From: Paenibacillus sp. Root444D2
GTDB taxonomy: Bacteria; Bacillota; Bacilli; Paenibacillales; NBRC-103111
Assembly: GCF_001426375.1 (NCBI RefSeq)
Contig: NZ_LMEO01000014.1
Coordinates: forward strand, 17,104 to 81,103
DNA length: 64,000 nt
Reading direction: 5' to 3'
The notes under the pieces were generated by a model. It made no database searches and had not been told where the DNA came from. It saw only the letters and a list, made by a program, of their open reading frames with translations. The position numbers and the translations under genes were made by a program. This document shows positions 27,416 to 35,651 of the stretch, piece by piece (positions within the stretch are counted from its first letter, which is position 1; each line of letters begins with the position of its first letter).

Positions 27416-27461
27416 AAAAACCGACTCCGCCGCATGTGGACCATGCAGATGGAATCGGTTT
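27416..27461 (-). terminator. Terminator of the HAD phosphatase gene
   Basis: On the minus strand AAACCGATTCC pairs with GGAGTCGGTTT (one G-T pair) around a loop that can itself pair (GCATGG...CCACATGC). It is followed by TTTTATTT. Confidence 0.75.
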
Positions 27462-27475
27462 AACGCTATCAGCTC

Positions 27476-28273
27476 TTACGTATTCAAAATAAACTTTTCA
27501 ATAACATGTCTGACGCCATCGTCGTTATTGCTCTTCGTCACGTAGTTCGCCAGCTCCTTGAGCTGCGGCAGCGCGTTGTCCATGGCAACGCCAAGTCCAG
27601 CGACTTCCAGCATTTCACGGTCATTCCAAGCATCGCCCAGGGCAATAACGTCATCTAAGGAGCAGCCGATATGCTCAGCAAGGAAAGTGATCGCATGCCC
27701 TTTGGTACCTTCCTTGTGCATGAATTCCAAGTAGTGCGGTTTGGACTTCGTAATGTGCAGCTTGTCCCCGAGCAGAGGCAGCAGCTCTTCGCGCAGTTGG
27801 TCGCAAACTTCCGGCGTATCGATGATAAGCATCTTAGGTTGCGGGATATCAATCCATTGGCGCAGATCACCAATGATATAAGGCGTTTTGGAGAGACGCA
27901 CGTAGGCTTTAATTTTATCGTTATCTTCACCTGCATAAAGCTCATCCCCATGGTAAAGCTGTAAATGAAGGTTGCGTTTTTCACAAAAATCGAGCAGGAG
28001 GCGGGCGCTTTCAACTGGAACTGTACGCTCGTAGAGGATTTCCTCATCAAATAGATTTTTGATTAAAGCGCCTTGATAAGTGATAATCGGAACATTAAGT
28101 CCGATCTGGTTGGCTATCTTGGCTGCGGATGGGAAGCTTCTTCCCGTTGCAATCGTTACGGTTACTCCTTTGGCAACAGCTTGGTGCATAGCATCAATAG
28201 TCTCTTGTGAGATGGTTAGATCATCACGCAGCAGCGTATCATCTAAGTCAGCGGCAACTAGTTTGTAAGTCAT
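27476..28273 (-). CDS. Cof-type HAD-superfamily phosphatase
   Basis: 265 residues. The nucleophile motif is DLDDTLL (D9, D11), motif II is TIATGRS, motif III Lys is near SKPHYLEFMHKEGTKG, and motif IV is GDAWNDREML. This is the full Cof/YcsE architecture with a C2 cap. These are cytoplasmic sugar-phosphate or cofactor phosphatases of broad specificity. The true substrate cannot be told from sequence. It is a single gene with its own terminator. Confidence 0.9.
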   Translation of the reverse strand: MTYKLVAADLDDTLLRDDLTISQETIDAMHQAVAKGVTVTIATGRSFPSAAKIANQIGLNVPIITYQGALIKNLFDEEILYERTVPVESARLLLDFCEKRNLHLQLYHGDELYAGEDNDKIKAYVRLSKTPYIIGDLRQWIDIPQPKMLIIDTPEVCDQLREELLPLLGDKLHITKSKPHYLEFMHKEGTKGHAITFLAEHIGCSLDDVIALGDAWNDREMLEVAGLGVAMDNALPQLKELANYVTKSNNDDGVRHVIEKFILNT

Positions 28274-28396
28274 GTAGTTCTCTCCGATCCGATAAGTAGT
28301 CTATATGAAAAATTCTGCTATAAGCATACCCGAATTACTTTGGAATTGCTACAATAAAGCCTATAGTTGATAGGTTAAAAAGGAGGCACGTAACCG

Positions 28397-29080
28397 ATGG
28401 CATCCCCTTATACGGACAAACTAGAGACTTGGCTTAGAGAGCACCGCAACAAGGCAAATGCGCCAAGTATGGAAGCCTACATGAAAAACCAATTCCCATT
28501 TCTCGGGATCCGAAATCCAGAACGAGTAGCATTGACCAAGCAATTCACCAAGGAACATGGCTTCCCCAAAGGTGAGGAGGGGGTCAGAGTTGCCAAAGAG
28601 CTCTGGGAGTTGCCGGAGCGCGAGTTTGCCTACACGGCATTATTGGTCCTAACTGGGCTGCGAAAAACCGCAGAACGGGAGCATATCGATGTCTTGGAGC
28701 ATTTCGTCGTGACCAAATCGTGGTGGGACACCGTGGATATGATCGCTGATCACTTAATCGGCTTTCATTTGCAGAGGTTTCCTGAGTTGATTCCATCCTA
28801 TGTGGATAAGTGGCTGGCTTCGGATCATATGTGGCTGCAAAGAACGGCGATATTGTTCCAACTAAAATATAAACAACGGACGGATGTACCGCTTCTGTTT
28901 AGCTGTATCAGGCGCATGGCCGATTCGAAGGAATTCTTCATCCGCAAAGCAATAGGCTGGGCGCTTCGTGAGTATTCGAAGACAGACCCTGCGGCGGTGC
29001 AGTCTTTCGTTGCAAGTACAGAGCTTTCGCCGCTAAGCGTGCGGGAAGCGTTGAAAGTGATTCATCGTAAGGAAAAATGA
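28397..29080 (+). CDS. AlkD-like DNA alkylation repair protein
   Basis: 227 residues, all helical HEAT-like repeats of the DNA_alkylation family. It has FLGIRNPERVALTK near the start, WWDTVDMIADHLIG near the centre and FFIRKAIGWALREYSK near the end. The motifs WWDxVD and RKAIGWALREY carry the aromatic and Asp residues AlkD uses to excise N3/N7-alkylpurines. The start is ATG 28397 after AAAAAGGAGGCACGTAACCG. It is monocistronic. Confidence 0.92.
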   Translation: MASPYTDKLETWLREHRNKANAPSMEAYMKNQFPFLGIRNPERVALTKQFTKEHGFPKGEEGVRVAKELWELPEREFAYTALLVLTGLRKTAEREHIDVLEHFVVTKSWWDTVDMIADHLIGFHLQRFPELIPSYVDKWLASDHMWLQRTAILFQLKYKQRTDVPLLFSCIRRMADSKEFFIRKAIGWALREYSKTDPAAVQSFVASTELSPLSVREALKVIHRKEK

Positions 29081-29087
29081 AATAGGA

Positions 29088-29132
29088 GATCCACAGAGGG
29101 GAATGAATAAATCCTTGTGTGGATCTTTTTTA
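29088..29132 (+). terminator. Terminator of the AlkD-like gene
   Basis: AGATCCACA pairs perfectly with TGTGGATCT and is followed by a TTTTTTAATT run. Confidence 0.85.
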
Positions 29133-29203
29133 ATTCCAGAAATTCATGCAATGTCATCATACCTGACGCATATATTAATAAAATGAAATATTTGTCATGT
29201 ATA

Positions 29204-29232
29204 TTGACATAATCATAACATTCGAGTAAAGT
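29204..29232 (+). promoter_or_regulatory. Sigma-A promoter of adenosine deaminase gene
   Basis: TTGACA at 29204-29209 and TAAAGT at 29227-29232 with a 17-bp spacer in an AT-rich leader. No purine-riboswitch core could be found between it and the start codon. Confidence 0.65.
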
Positions 29233-29288
29233 TATTAAAATTCTTTAAAAGCGCGTTACGAGAATGAAAGAAAAAGGAGAGATGGAAG

Positions 29289-30335
29289 ATGAATAACATG
29301 CGGGCTAACGATCTATTAGCGAGATTACCCAAGGTTGATCTTCACTTGCACTTGGATGGCAGTGTGAAGCCAGAGACGATTCTGGATCTCGCTCGTAGGC
29401 AAGGTATTGAACTCCCTGTTTATGATAAAGATGGACTCATTCCGCATATGCGAGTAGGTGAGGAGTGTGGAAGTCTCATTGAATATTTAAGCAAATTTGA
29501 TTTTACTACACGGTTTTTACAATCAGCTGAAGCCTTGGAGCGGGTTGCCTATGAGGTTGTCGAACAGTCCGCTGAGCATAATTGCAGATATGTAGAAGTT
29601 CGTTTCGCACCGCAGCTGCACCGGAACACCGGTTTGACGGTTGAGGAAACGATTCATCATGTGGTAGAGGGAATGAAGCGGGGACAGCGTGATTTTGCTG
29701 TGAGAGTCGGCGTTATTGCGATTTGCATGAGAAATCACTCTTGCGAAAGCAACCTAGAAGTGATCGAAGCGGCTGCTAAGTATGTAGGGAAAGGCTTAGT
29801 CGCTGTCGACTTAGCTGGTGATGAGGCGTCGTATCCGCCGGAATATTTCCGGGAGGTGTTTGCGGAGTCTGGAAGACTTGGTATTCCAGTCACAATCCAT
29901 GCTGGAGAAGCAGCGGGAGCGAAGAACGTGTTTGAAGCCGTTATGAATCTCGGCGCTGTTCGAATTGGGCATGGTGTTCGATTGAAGGAGAACAGGTCCA
30001 TATTGGAAATGGTCAAGGATCGCCGTATCCCGCTCGAAATGTGCCCGATTAGCAACATCCAAACGAAGGCAGTTTCCGGTTGGGAAACATATCCGATTCG
30101 CGAATATTTGGAACAAGGGCTGGTCGTAACGATTAATACAGATAATCCCAGCGTATCCGGAACCAATATTACGAATGAATACCGGGTGCTCAAAGAGCGA
30201 TTTGGCTTTACGACACCGGAGCTGGTTAAACTGATCATGAATGGCGTAGATGCAGCGTTTATGGAAGAGCATGATAAGGTGTCGTTAAGACGAGAGATGG
30301 AAGATGAAATGAGTAGTTTGGGCGTGCTCAACTAG
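29289..30335 (+). CDS. add: Adenosine deaminase
   Basis: 348 residues. The zinc ligand motif is DLHLHLDGS (H19, H21), with TIHAGEA (catalytic Glu and zinc His), RIGHGVRL and INTDNPSVSGT (zinc Asp). All are the hallmark motifs of adenosine deaminases. It converts adenosine to inosine in the cytoplasm for purine salvage. The start is ATG 29289 after AAAAAGGAGAGATGGAAG. It has its own promoter and terminator. Confidence 0.94.
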   Translation: MNNMRANDLLARLPKVDLHLHLDGSVKPETILDLARRQGIELPVYDKDGLIPHMRVGEECGSLIEYLSKFDFTTRFLQSAEALERVAYEVVEQSAEHNCRYVEVRFAPQLHRNTGLTVEETIHHVVEGMKRGQRDFAVRVGVIAICMRNHSCESNLEVIEAAAKYVGKGLVAVDLAGDEASYPPEYFREVFAESGRLGIPVTIHAGEAAGAKNVFEAVMNLGAVRIGHGVRLKENRSILEMVKDRRIPLEMCPISNIQTKAVSGWETYPIREYLEQGLVVTINTDNPSVSGTNITNEYRVLKERFGFTTPELVKLIMNGVDAAFMEEHDKVSLRREMEDEMSSLGVLN

Positions 30336-30351
30336 TAGCTTAATGAGAGAG

Positions 30352-30387
30352 GAATTCGTTGCGATCAGGCAGCGGATTCTTTTTTTA
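30352..30387 (+). terminator. Terminator of add
   Basis: GAATTCGTTGC pairs with GCAGCGGATTC (with wobble pairs) around a 6-nt loop and is followed by eight T. Confidence 0.85.
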
Positions 30388-30393
30388 TGAGAC

Positions 30394-30421
30394 TTGACAA
30401 TATAGGATAGGGGGGTATACT
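30394..30421 (+). promoter_or_regulatory. copZ promoter with CsoR-like G-tract operator
   Basis: TTGACA at 30394-30399 and TATACT at 30416-30421 with a 16-bp spacer. The spacer holds ATAGGATAGGGGGGTATAC, on the other strand GTATACCCCCCTATCCTAT, which resembles CsoR-family operators. Repression by a copper sensor is inferred. No csoR gene is nearby. Confidence 0.55.
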
Positions 30422-30530
30422 ATAAAATCTAATAGCGGTATTCAAAAAGGCGACATGGCCGTTGTGGATGAACTGCCCAAACAATGAATACCCTAATGAG
30501 ATCATTTAACATAATAGAAGGAGTGTTGGA

Positions 30531-30734
30531 ATGTCTACTATTATTTTGAAAGTTGATGGAATGTCCTGCAATCTCTGTGTGAATTCGGTTGAGAAAGCGG
30601 TGAAGGAGCTGGGTGCAGAAGGCAAAGTGAATCTGGCTAACAAAGAAGTCGAAGTACAGTTTGATGAAAGTAAGCTTAGCGTGGAAGCGATCAAAGATGC
30701 GATCGAAGAGCAAGGCTACGATGTGGTGCAATGA
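30531..30734 (+). CDS. copZ: CopZ-like copper chaperone (HMA domain)
   Basis: 67 residues forming one heavy-metal-associated domain. The metal loop is GMSCNLC (C13, C16), close to the GMTCxxC consensus of CopZ. Secondary-structure order beta-alpha-beta-beta-alpha-beta and length are normal. It carries Cu(I) to partner proteins in the cytoplasm. The last four bases overlap the start of the following lipoprotein gene. No CopA ATPase follows, which is unusual. The ribosome site is AGAAGGAGTGTTGGA. Confidence 0.9.
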   Translation: MSTIILKVDGMSCNLCVNSVEKAVKELGAEGKVNLANKEVEVQFDESKLSVEAIKDAIEEQGYDVVQ

Positions 30735-31567
30735 TGAAGAAAATAGGCGTAATTCTCCTCACAGCGGCTATATTATTGAGTGCTTGTGGTAAAGCAACAA
30801 ACACTGAACACTCAGCTCATTCAGAAAATAAAGAACAGGAACATGCTGGCCATGGCAGCGGTGAATCGGCGGATAAAGACGGTACTCAGGCCGTATTTAA
30901 GCTTTCGTCTGACCCCGTACAAGCCAAACAAGAAACTGAGATGACGATACAGATCCTTGATAAAGATGGGAAATCTGTAGATGAGTTTGACCTAAACCAT
31001 GAGAAAAAGATGCATCTTATTCTGGTTAGCCAAGATCTTTCCTATTACAAACACATTCACCCGACCTATCAAGGTAAGGGACTATTCACGATTCGTACAG
31101 CGCTTCCTGCAGGCGGCAACTATAAGTTGTTCGCTGACTTTAAACCTAGCGGGCAAGCGCAAATAGTCAAAAGTCACGTTATCCAAGCAGGTGGAGAAGC
31201 TGCGCCAGCCATAGCCTTGCAGCCAGACAGTAAGCTTACCGCAACGGTGAATGGTATGGAGATATCGCTGGCGGCTGATCATCTCATGGCGGGAATGGAC
31301 CTGAATTTGACCTATACCTTTAAGGATGCAGCTACGAAAGCGGCAATAACCAATTTACAGCCCTATTTAGGTGCAGTAGGACATGTGGTTATTCTTGATG
31401 AGAAAGCAGACCAATATCTGCATGTTCATCCTGTAGATGAGAAATCATCAGGGCCAGAAGCCAAATTCAAGACATCATTTCCGAAGAGTGGAATTTATAA
31501 AATATGGGGCGAATTTCAACGAGATGGTCAAGTGATAACAGTTCCGTTTGTCGTAAAGGTGCCGTAA
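30731..31567 (+). CDS. His-rich lipoprotein with two HxHP-containing beta domains
   Basis: 278 residues. Signal peptide with lipobox LLSAC (Cys19), then a His-rich segment at 27-41 (HSAH, EHAGHG). Two similar domains follow at about 53-150 and 165-278. Each has a His, 12 residues, then H-x-H-P: H95/H108/H110 and H218/H231/H233. The fold resembles YtkA/FixH-like beta sandwiches. Overlap with copZ suggests an extracytoplasmic copper-binding role. That is inference, and the family function is not known to me. It could start at the first or second of two adjacent ATGs. Confidence 0.75.
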   Translation: MMKKIGVILLTAAILLSACGKATNTEHSAHSENKEQEHAGHGSGESADKDGTQAVFKLSSDPVQAKQETEMTIQILDKDGKSVDEFDLNHEKKMHLILVSQDLSYYKHIHPTYQGKGLFTIRTALPAGGNYKLFADFKPSGQAQIVKSHVIQAGGEAAPAIALQPDSKLTATVNGMEISLAADHLMAGMDLNLTYTFKDAATKAAITNLQPYLGAVGHVVILDEKADQYLHVHPVDEKSSGPEAKFKTSFPKSGIYKIWGEFQRDGQVITVPFVVKVP

Positions 31568-32329
31568 ATGGAAACGTATATTATTACAGGCGGTTCAAAA
31601 GGACTCGGTGCTGCGATCATTCAGCAGCTTCTACAGCAGGGAGCTGCGATTCACTGCATTTCTCGCAGCTACAGCGAAGCTTTGCGCCAAGAGGCGCTGC
31701 GCGCGGAAGGTACACTTACCTTCCACGCTTACGACTTGGCGGACACGCAAGGCCTGGATTCGCTCATGGAGCGAATCCTCTGCACGGTGGATGAAGCGGA
31801 TTCCATCACGCTCATCAATAATGCTGGCATGCTCGAGCCGATGACGTCGATCGGCCGAGCAGACCATGACGACCTGCAGCGCAGCCTGCAGGTCAATCTC
31901 ATCGCGCCCGCGCTGCTGACGAACAGCTTCATTCGGCTCACGCAGGCGTGGCCGATCATGAAGCGGGTCGTCGGCATCTCCTCGGGCGCGGGGAAGAAGC
32001 CCTACCCCGGCTGGGGTGCCTACTGCACCGCCAAAGCCGGGCTCGATATGCTGACGCGCTGCGTAGGCGTCGAGCAGATGAACCAACCGCACCCGGTGGA
32101 GATTTACTCCATCGCGCCGGGTGTGGTTGACACGGATATGCAGCGGGAGATTCGCGCTGCTGAAGAAGTGGACTTCCCGCAGGTGAGCAGGTTCGTCCAG
32201 CTCAAAGAGCAGGGCGAGCTGCAATCGCCCGAAGCTACAGCGAGGCAGCTGCTCGAGCTGCTGCAGACAAAAGCTTTCGCGCAAGGCGAGATCGCCGATC
32301 TGCGCACCAAAAAGCCCGAATCGATATAA
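31568..32329 (+). CDS. SDR oxidoreductase, YueD/benzil reductase-like
   Basis: 253 residues. The NADP-binding motif is TGGSKGLG, NNAGML is present, catalytic Ser is in GISSGAG and Y-x3-K in YCTAK. YIITGGSKGLG and the spacing match the B. subtilis YueD (benzil reductase) and sepiapterin-reductase-like group. ATG follows the lipoprotein stop with no gap (TAAATG), so it is read through from the copZ operon even though a copper link is not evident. The central 450 bp are much GC-richer than the neighbours. Confidence 0.85.
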   Translation: METYIITGGSKGLGAAIIQQLLQQGAAIHCISRSYSEALRQEALRAEGTLTFHAYDLADTQGLDSLMERILCTVDEADSITLINNAGMLEPMTSIGRADHDDLQRSLQVNLIAPALLTNSFIRLTQAWPIMKRVVGISSGAGKKPYPGWGAYCTAKAGLDMLTRCVGVEQMNQPHPVEIYSIAPGVVDTDMQREIRAAEEVDFPQVSRFVQLKEQGELQSPEATARQLLELLQTKAFAQGEIADLRTKKPESI

Positions 32330-32346
32330 TCCGATTCGGGCTTTTT
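32309..32346. terminator. Bidirectional terminator between the SDR gene and mscL
   Basis: AAAAAGCCCGAATCG and CGATTCGGGCTTTTT form a perfect 15-bp stem. It overlaps the last codons of the plus-strand gene and ends 9 bp before the mscL stop, so it serves both convergent genes. Confidence 0.9.
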
Positions 32347-32354
32347 GCCATACC

Positions 32355-32822
32355 TTATTGAATGCTCCCTGACACAGCAGTACCTGATGACAGCTCTGAA
32401 GTACAGAACTTACAGCGTGTAGCTTGTACGGGAATTTCGGACAAGCAGTGCGGACAAGATTTGGATGTTACTGTTTTTTCTTTCGGCTCTTCTTTTTTAC
32501 GGAACTTGCTAAGCTGTTTAATAACAAGGAAAATGACAAAAGCAACAATTAAAAAGTCTAGGAAAGTTGAAATAAATTGTCCGTAATTAAAGGTAGGCGC
32601 ACTGGCTGCAACCGCATCTTTAAGGGTGTTGTAATGAACGCCATTTAATGAAATAAATAGATCATTGAACTTCACTTTACCAATCAGTAGCCCAACAAGC
32701 GGCATGATCAAATCATTCACGATGGACGTAATGACTTTCCCGAAAGCGCCCCCGATAATAACCCCAACTGCTAAATCTACCATATTCCCTTTGAACGCAA
32801 AATCTTTAAACTCCTTAAGCAT
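32355..32822 (-). CDS. mscL: Large-conductance mechanosensitive channel MscL with C-terminal zinc ribbon
   Basis: 155 residues from ATG 32822 ([20 protein letters not shown]). Upstream in-frame ATGs add non-conserved residues and lack a ribosome site. TM1 (about 15-45) carries the gating motif [11 protein letters not shown], and TM2 is at about 82-104. It releases solutes on hypo-osmotic shock. After the normal cytoplasmic helix there is an added CPHC-x10-CKFC module (C123, C126, C137, C140) of zinc-ribbon type. The tail makes the protein some 20-25 residues longer than typical MscL. Confidence 0.92.
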   Translation of the reverse strand: MLKEFKDFAFKGNMVDLAVGVIIGGAFGKVITSIVNDLIMPLVGLLIGKVKFNDLFISLNGVHYNTLKDAVAASAPTFNYGQFISTFLDFLIVAFVIFLVIKQLSKFRKKEEPKEKTVTSKSCPHCLSEIPVQATRCKFCTSELSSGTAVSGSIQ

Positions 32823-32963
32823 CGTTTCGCTTACCCCCATGAGACAATAATTGTTAGTATTGTAGCATATTTGAATGCACGCAAACAATTGGAGGGTGTT
32901 TGTAGGATGGTTGTTCGTTCCTACTTTTGTGCCAATCCTGACGGAAATTTCTTGGCTTTAGGT

Positions 32964-33830
32964 TCAGTGTCTTCGTTCCTGCTGCTTCCGGTATTGACTC
33001 GGTGTCATCCCTTTAATGCGCAGAAACGTACGTGAAAACGTGGGATATGAGGAAAATCCGGACTCATACGCTACGTGAGAGATGGGCAGATTGGAAGAAA
33101 TCAGCAGGCTGCAGGCATGGCGAATCCGAAGCTCATGCAGGAAATCAACAAAGTGGATGCCGAACGATTCCCCGAAATGCGTACTCAATTGGGTCGGATG
33201 AATGTGAAACTGTTCGGATAATGACGTTAAGGATAATGGGTCCAAATAATGATCGTAAACATATTGCACGACGGACCAAATGTCCTTTGAGGATACGGTA
33301 CACTGCCTCTCCGTCCGTGCTGTTTCGTGGTTGTCGCTGTTTCGGACAAACAACGACAACGCTTCCAGCAGCAGAGATCTGAGCATGATCGGCCTCCAGG
33401 CCAATGATGAATCGTGTTCATTGTATATGCGTTCCCACAGTCGGAGGCCTTCCTCGTAAGCTTTGCCCTGTAATTGAATGTGAGCCGGCTGGGTGTTGTC
33501 ACGGCCGAGTAAAAACTCATGCAGGCCCCAAGCGGATTCAGGTCCTGAAGTGAGCAGCTTCATATCAAAATTGCAAATATACATCAGCAGTGTCTCGTCT
33601 GCATCGGCTTGGTACTCATGAATCTGATAAGGAAGCAGGAGTACAATCGTGCCGGGCAGCATGTCATGCTCGGTCCCGTTAATCCGTTCTTTACCTTTTC
33701 CCTCCAGCACGAATGAGAATTCGATAAAATCATGACGATGGGAAGGGACCGAGGTATACTTCTTTTTCTTCATATGAAAAGGAAAGTCCGAGTCGATATT
33801 CGGGTATTCGAAAAGGTATTGAGGGTACAT
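32964..33830 (-). CDS. AraC-family regulator with N-terminal cupin
   Basis: 288 residues. The N-terminal cupin-type ligand domain (SVPSHRHDFIEFSFVLEGKG, about 27-46) is followed by a C-terminal AraC HTH (about 185-285, LSEQFHIHPTQLSTHFGESFG and GFSSYPTFSRTFLRIKGMTPSQYR). It is divergent from the N-acetylneuraminate lyase gene with 171 bp between, so it probably controls the sialic-acid genes in response to a sugar. The ribosome site AGGAGGCG is somewhat far from ATG. Confidence 0.88.
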   Translation of the reverse strand: MYPQYLFEYPNIDSDFPFHMKKKKYTSVPSHRHDFIEFSFVLEGKGKERINGTEHDMLPGTIVLLLPYQIHEYQADADETLLMYICNFDMKLLTSGPESAWGLHEFLLGRDNTQPAHIQLQGKAYEEGLRLWERIYNEHDSSLAWRPIMLRSLLLEALSLFVRNSDNHETARTERQCTVSSKDIWSVVQYVYDHYLDPLSLTSLSEQFHIHPTQLSTHFGESFGIHFVDFLHELRIRHACSLLISSNLPISHVAYESGFSSYPTFSRTFLRIKGMTPSQYRKQQERRH

Positions 33831-34001
33831 GATACGCTGTTTCGCCTCCTGATCTTTGTAGCACCATTATAACTGCTTCGTTTTCGTAAAGAAATGATAG
33901 GAATATTAAAAATTTGAAATATGAGCTGCTGCTTTGCGAGCTACAATACAGTCATTACCTAACTACATGATGCGCAGTGGCGCAAGGGAGATGGAAAATA
34001 T

Positions 34002-34949
34002 ATGACTAAGACAATCGAAAACCGCAACGCGTTTCACGGCATCTTTACAGCACTGCTGACTCCGATGCACGAGAATGGTGCTATCGACTTTGATTCTCTA
34101 GCCCGTCTGGTTGAGCATCAAATCAGGCAAGGAATTCACGGGTTTTACGTAGGCGGAAGCACCGGTGAAGGGTTTATTTTGACAACTGAAGAGCGCAAGC
34201 TGGTGTTGGAGACGGTCGTCCGGATTACAAACGGGCGCGTAACCATTATTGCGCATGTTGGATGCATCAGTACGATGGAATCGATCAATCTGGCTAAGCA
34301 TGCCGAACTTCAAGGCGTCGATGCCGTATCCGCGGTCGTTCCGTTTTATTATAAAGTGTCAATGAAAGAAATACGTGAGCATTACGAATCGATCATGGCG
34401 GCTGTGTCACTGCCAATGATCGTCTATCATTTCCCTGGTGCAACGGGAGTTAGCCTGTCCATGGACTTCTACGAGCAGATGAGCCGTCATCCGCAATGTA
34501 TAGGCGTCAAATTTACTTCACTTAATCTGTTTGAAATGCAGCAAATTCGCGCAAGATGCGGACAAGAATTCCTTATCTATAACGGACATGACGAAGTTTA
34601 TACTGGCGGCGCATATGCAGGTGCAAATGGCGCCATTGGCAGCACGTTCAATATGATGCCCGGATTGTTCGCTCAGATGTATGAGCTTATCTCGACGGAG
34701 GAGAACCCGCCTATGGCGTCGTTGCAGTCTATGCAAGCGGAAGCCAACAAGGTAATAGCGCACATGATTCAGTTCGATGTTCTCGCCTATGAGAAATACA
34801 TGCTGTATCTTCAAGGCGTCTTGGCAACGCCAGTCGTCCGTCAGCCATTGAAGCAATTCACTGCCGAAGAGCGGGAGCAGATCGAGACGTTCTATGCGCA
34901 GAGTGATGTACTGCGCCGTTACCGATTCGTTGCGAACACCGAACGTTAG
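34002..34949 (+). CDS. nanA: N-acetylneuraminate lyase (DHDPS/NAL family)
   Basis: 315 residues. The GGSTGEGF motif (51-58) binds the pyruvate carboxylate and is of NAL rather than DHDPS type. Tyr142 lies in VYHFPGATG and Schiff-base Lys170 in GVKFTS. Length fits NanA. It splits N-acetylneuraminate into pyruvate and N-acetylmannosamine. It stands first in a plus-strand run with a YhcH-type protein and an ABC cassette, and the region also holds two sialidases, which supports the sialic acid assignment. Pro-Gly at 145-146 in the active-site loop differs slightly from E. coli NanA. Confidence 0.87.
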   Translation: MTKTIENRNAFHGIFTALLTPMHENGAIDFDSLARLVEHQIRQGIHGFYVGGSTGEGFILTTEERKLVLETVVRITNGRVTIIAHVGCISTMESINLAKHAELQGVDAVSAVVPFYYKVSMKEIREHYESIMAAVSLPMIVYHFPGATGVSLSMDFYEQMSRHPQCIGVKFTSLNLFEMQQIRARCGQEFLIYNGHDEVYTGGAYAGANGAIGSTFNMMPGLFAQMYELISTEENPPMASLQSMQAEANKVIAHMIQFDVLAYEKYMLYLQGVLATPVVRQPLKQFTAEEREQIETFYAQSDVLRRYRFVANTER

Positions 34950-34960
34950 GAGAGATCGCT

Positions 34961-35428
34961 TTGATTTTTGATACGATGAACCAGTGGGAGCAAAACCAAT
35001 GCCAATACGGGGATGCTGTGCGCCGCGCGCTCTCATTCGTCGCCAAAGTGAATGTCGCTGACATGCCGTCTTCGCTCGAGATTGAAGGAAAGCTGATGTA
35101 CGTGCTGAAGCAGAGTCCGACGACTGGAGCATTTGAGGAACGGCTTGCTGAAATCCATGCGCAGCACGCAGACATCCATCTCGTAGTGGAAGGAGAGGAG
35201 TGGCAGGGTTTCGCCACGGCCTCTGGCAACAACAGCGCGGTGGAAGATCGGCTGGAGGAGAGCGATTACGCGCTCTTTGAGCATGTTGAGAACGAGAAGC
35301 GCATTTTGCTCCGGGCAGGAGATTTCAGCATATATTGGCCTGGGGAAGTTCACCGCCCTAACTGCCATTCTGGGGACGGCGTTCACTTAGTGAAGCTTGT
35401 TGTCAAAATCCATCGTGAATTGTTTTGA
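34961..35428 (+). CDS. YhcH/YjgK/YiaL family protein (NanQ-like sugar anomerase)
   Basis: 155 residues. The metal-binding cupin motifs of the family are present: EIHAQHADIHLVVEGEE (about 54-70) and FSIYWPGEVHRPN (about 124-136). Members in sialic acid operons (NanQ) speed anomer interconversion of N-acetylneuraminate. The start is TTG 34961 after TAGGAGAGATCGC, 11 bp past nanA. Function is inferred from family and neighbour. Confidence 0.85.
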   Translation: MIFDTMNQWEQNQCQYGDAVRRALSFVAKVNVADMPSSLEIEGKLMYVLKQSPTTGAFEERLAEIHAQHADIHLVVEGEEWQGFATASGNNSAVEDRLEESDYALFEHVENEKRILLRAGDFSIYWPGEVHRPNCHSGDGVHLVKLVVKIHRELF

Positions 35429-35651
35429 GGAAAGTGTAAAGAGACATCTCGGATCATGGATGGCGTTGAAGCGCTGCTGTCGGTTCGGGATGTTTTTCTC
35501 AATAATGCTGCCCAAAGAAATTAAATATGTATTGTAAAATGCTAATATACGCATGTTTAAACGGTGCTGCATTGTTCTTTATAATCAAAGTAACAAATTA
35601 CTTTATTGTTTTATTGTGATTGTTAACCACAAAAGACACAGGGGTGACAAT

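Noticed and set aside
29133..29288. Possible purine riboswitch upstream of adenosine deaminase
   Set aside because: The conserved core of the purine aptamer is not present; only a promoter is seen.
30453..30487. Tiny open frame (MAVVDELPKQ) between the copper promoter and copZ
   Set aside because: No ribosome site and only ten codons; could be a leader but nothing supports it.
31631..32284. Long minus-strand open frame
   Set aside because: Shadow of the GC-rich SDR gene, which has all catalytic motifs.
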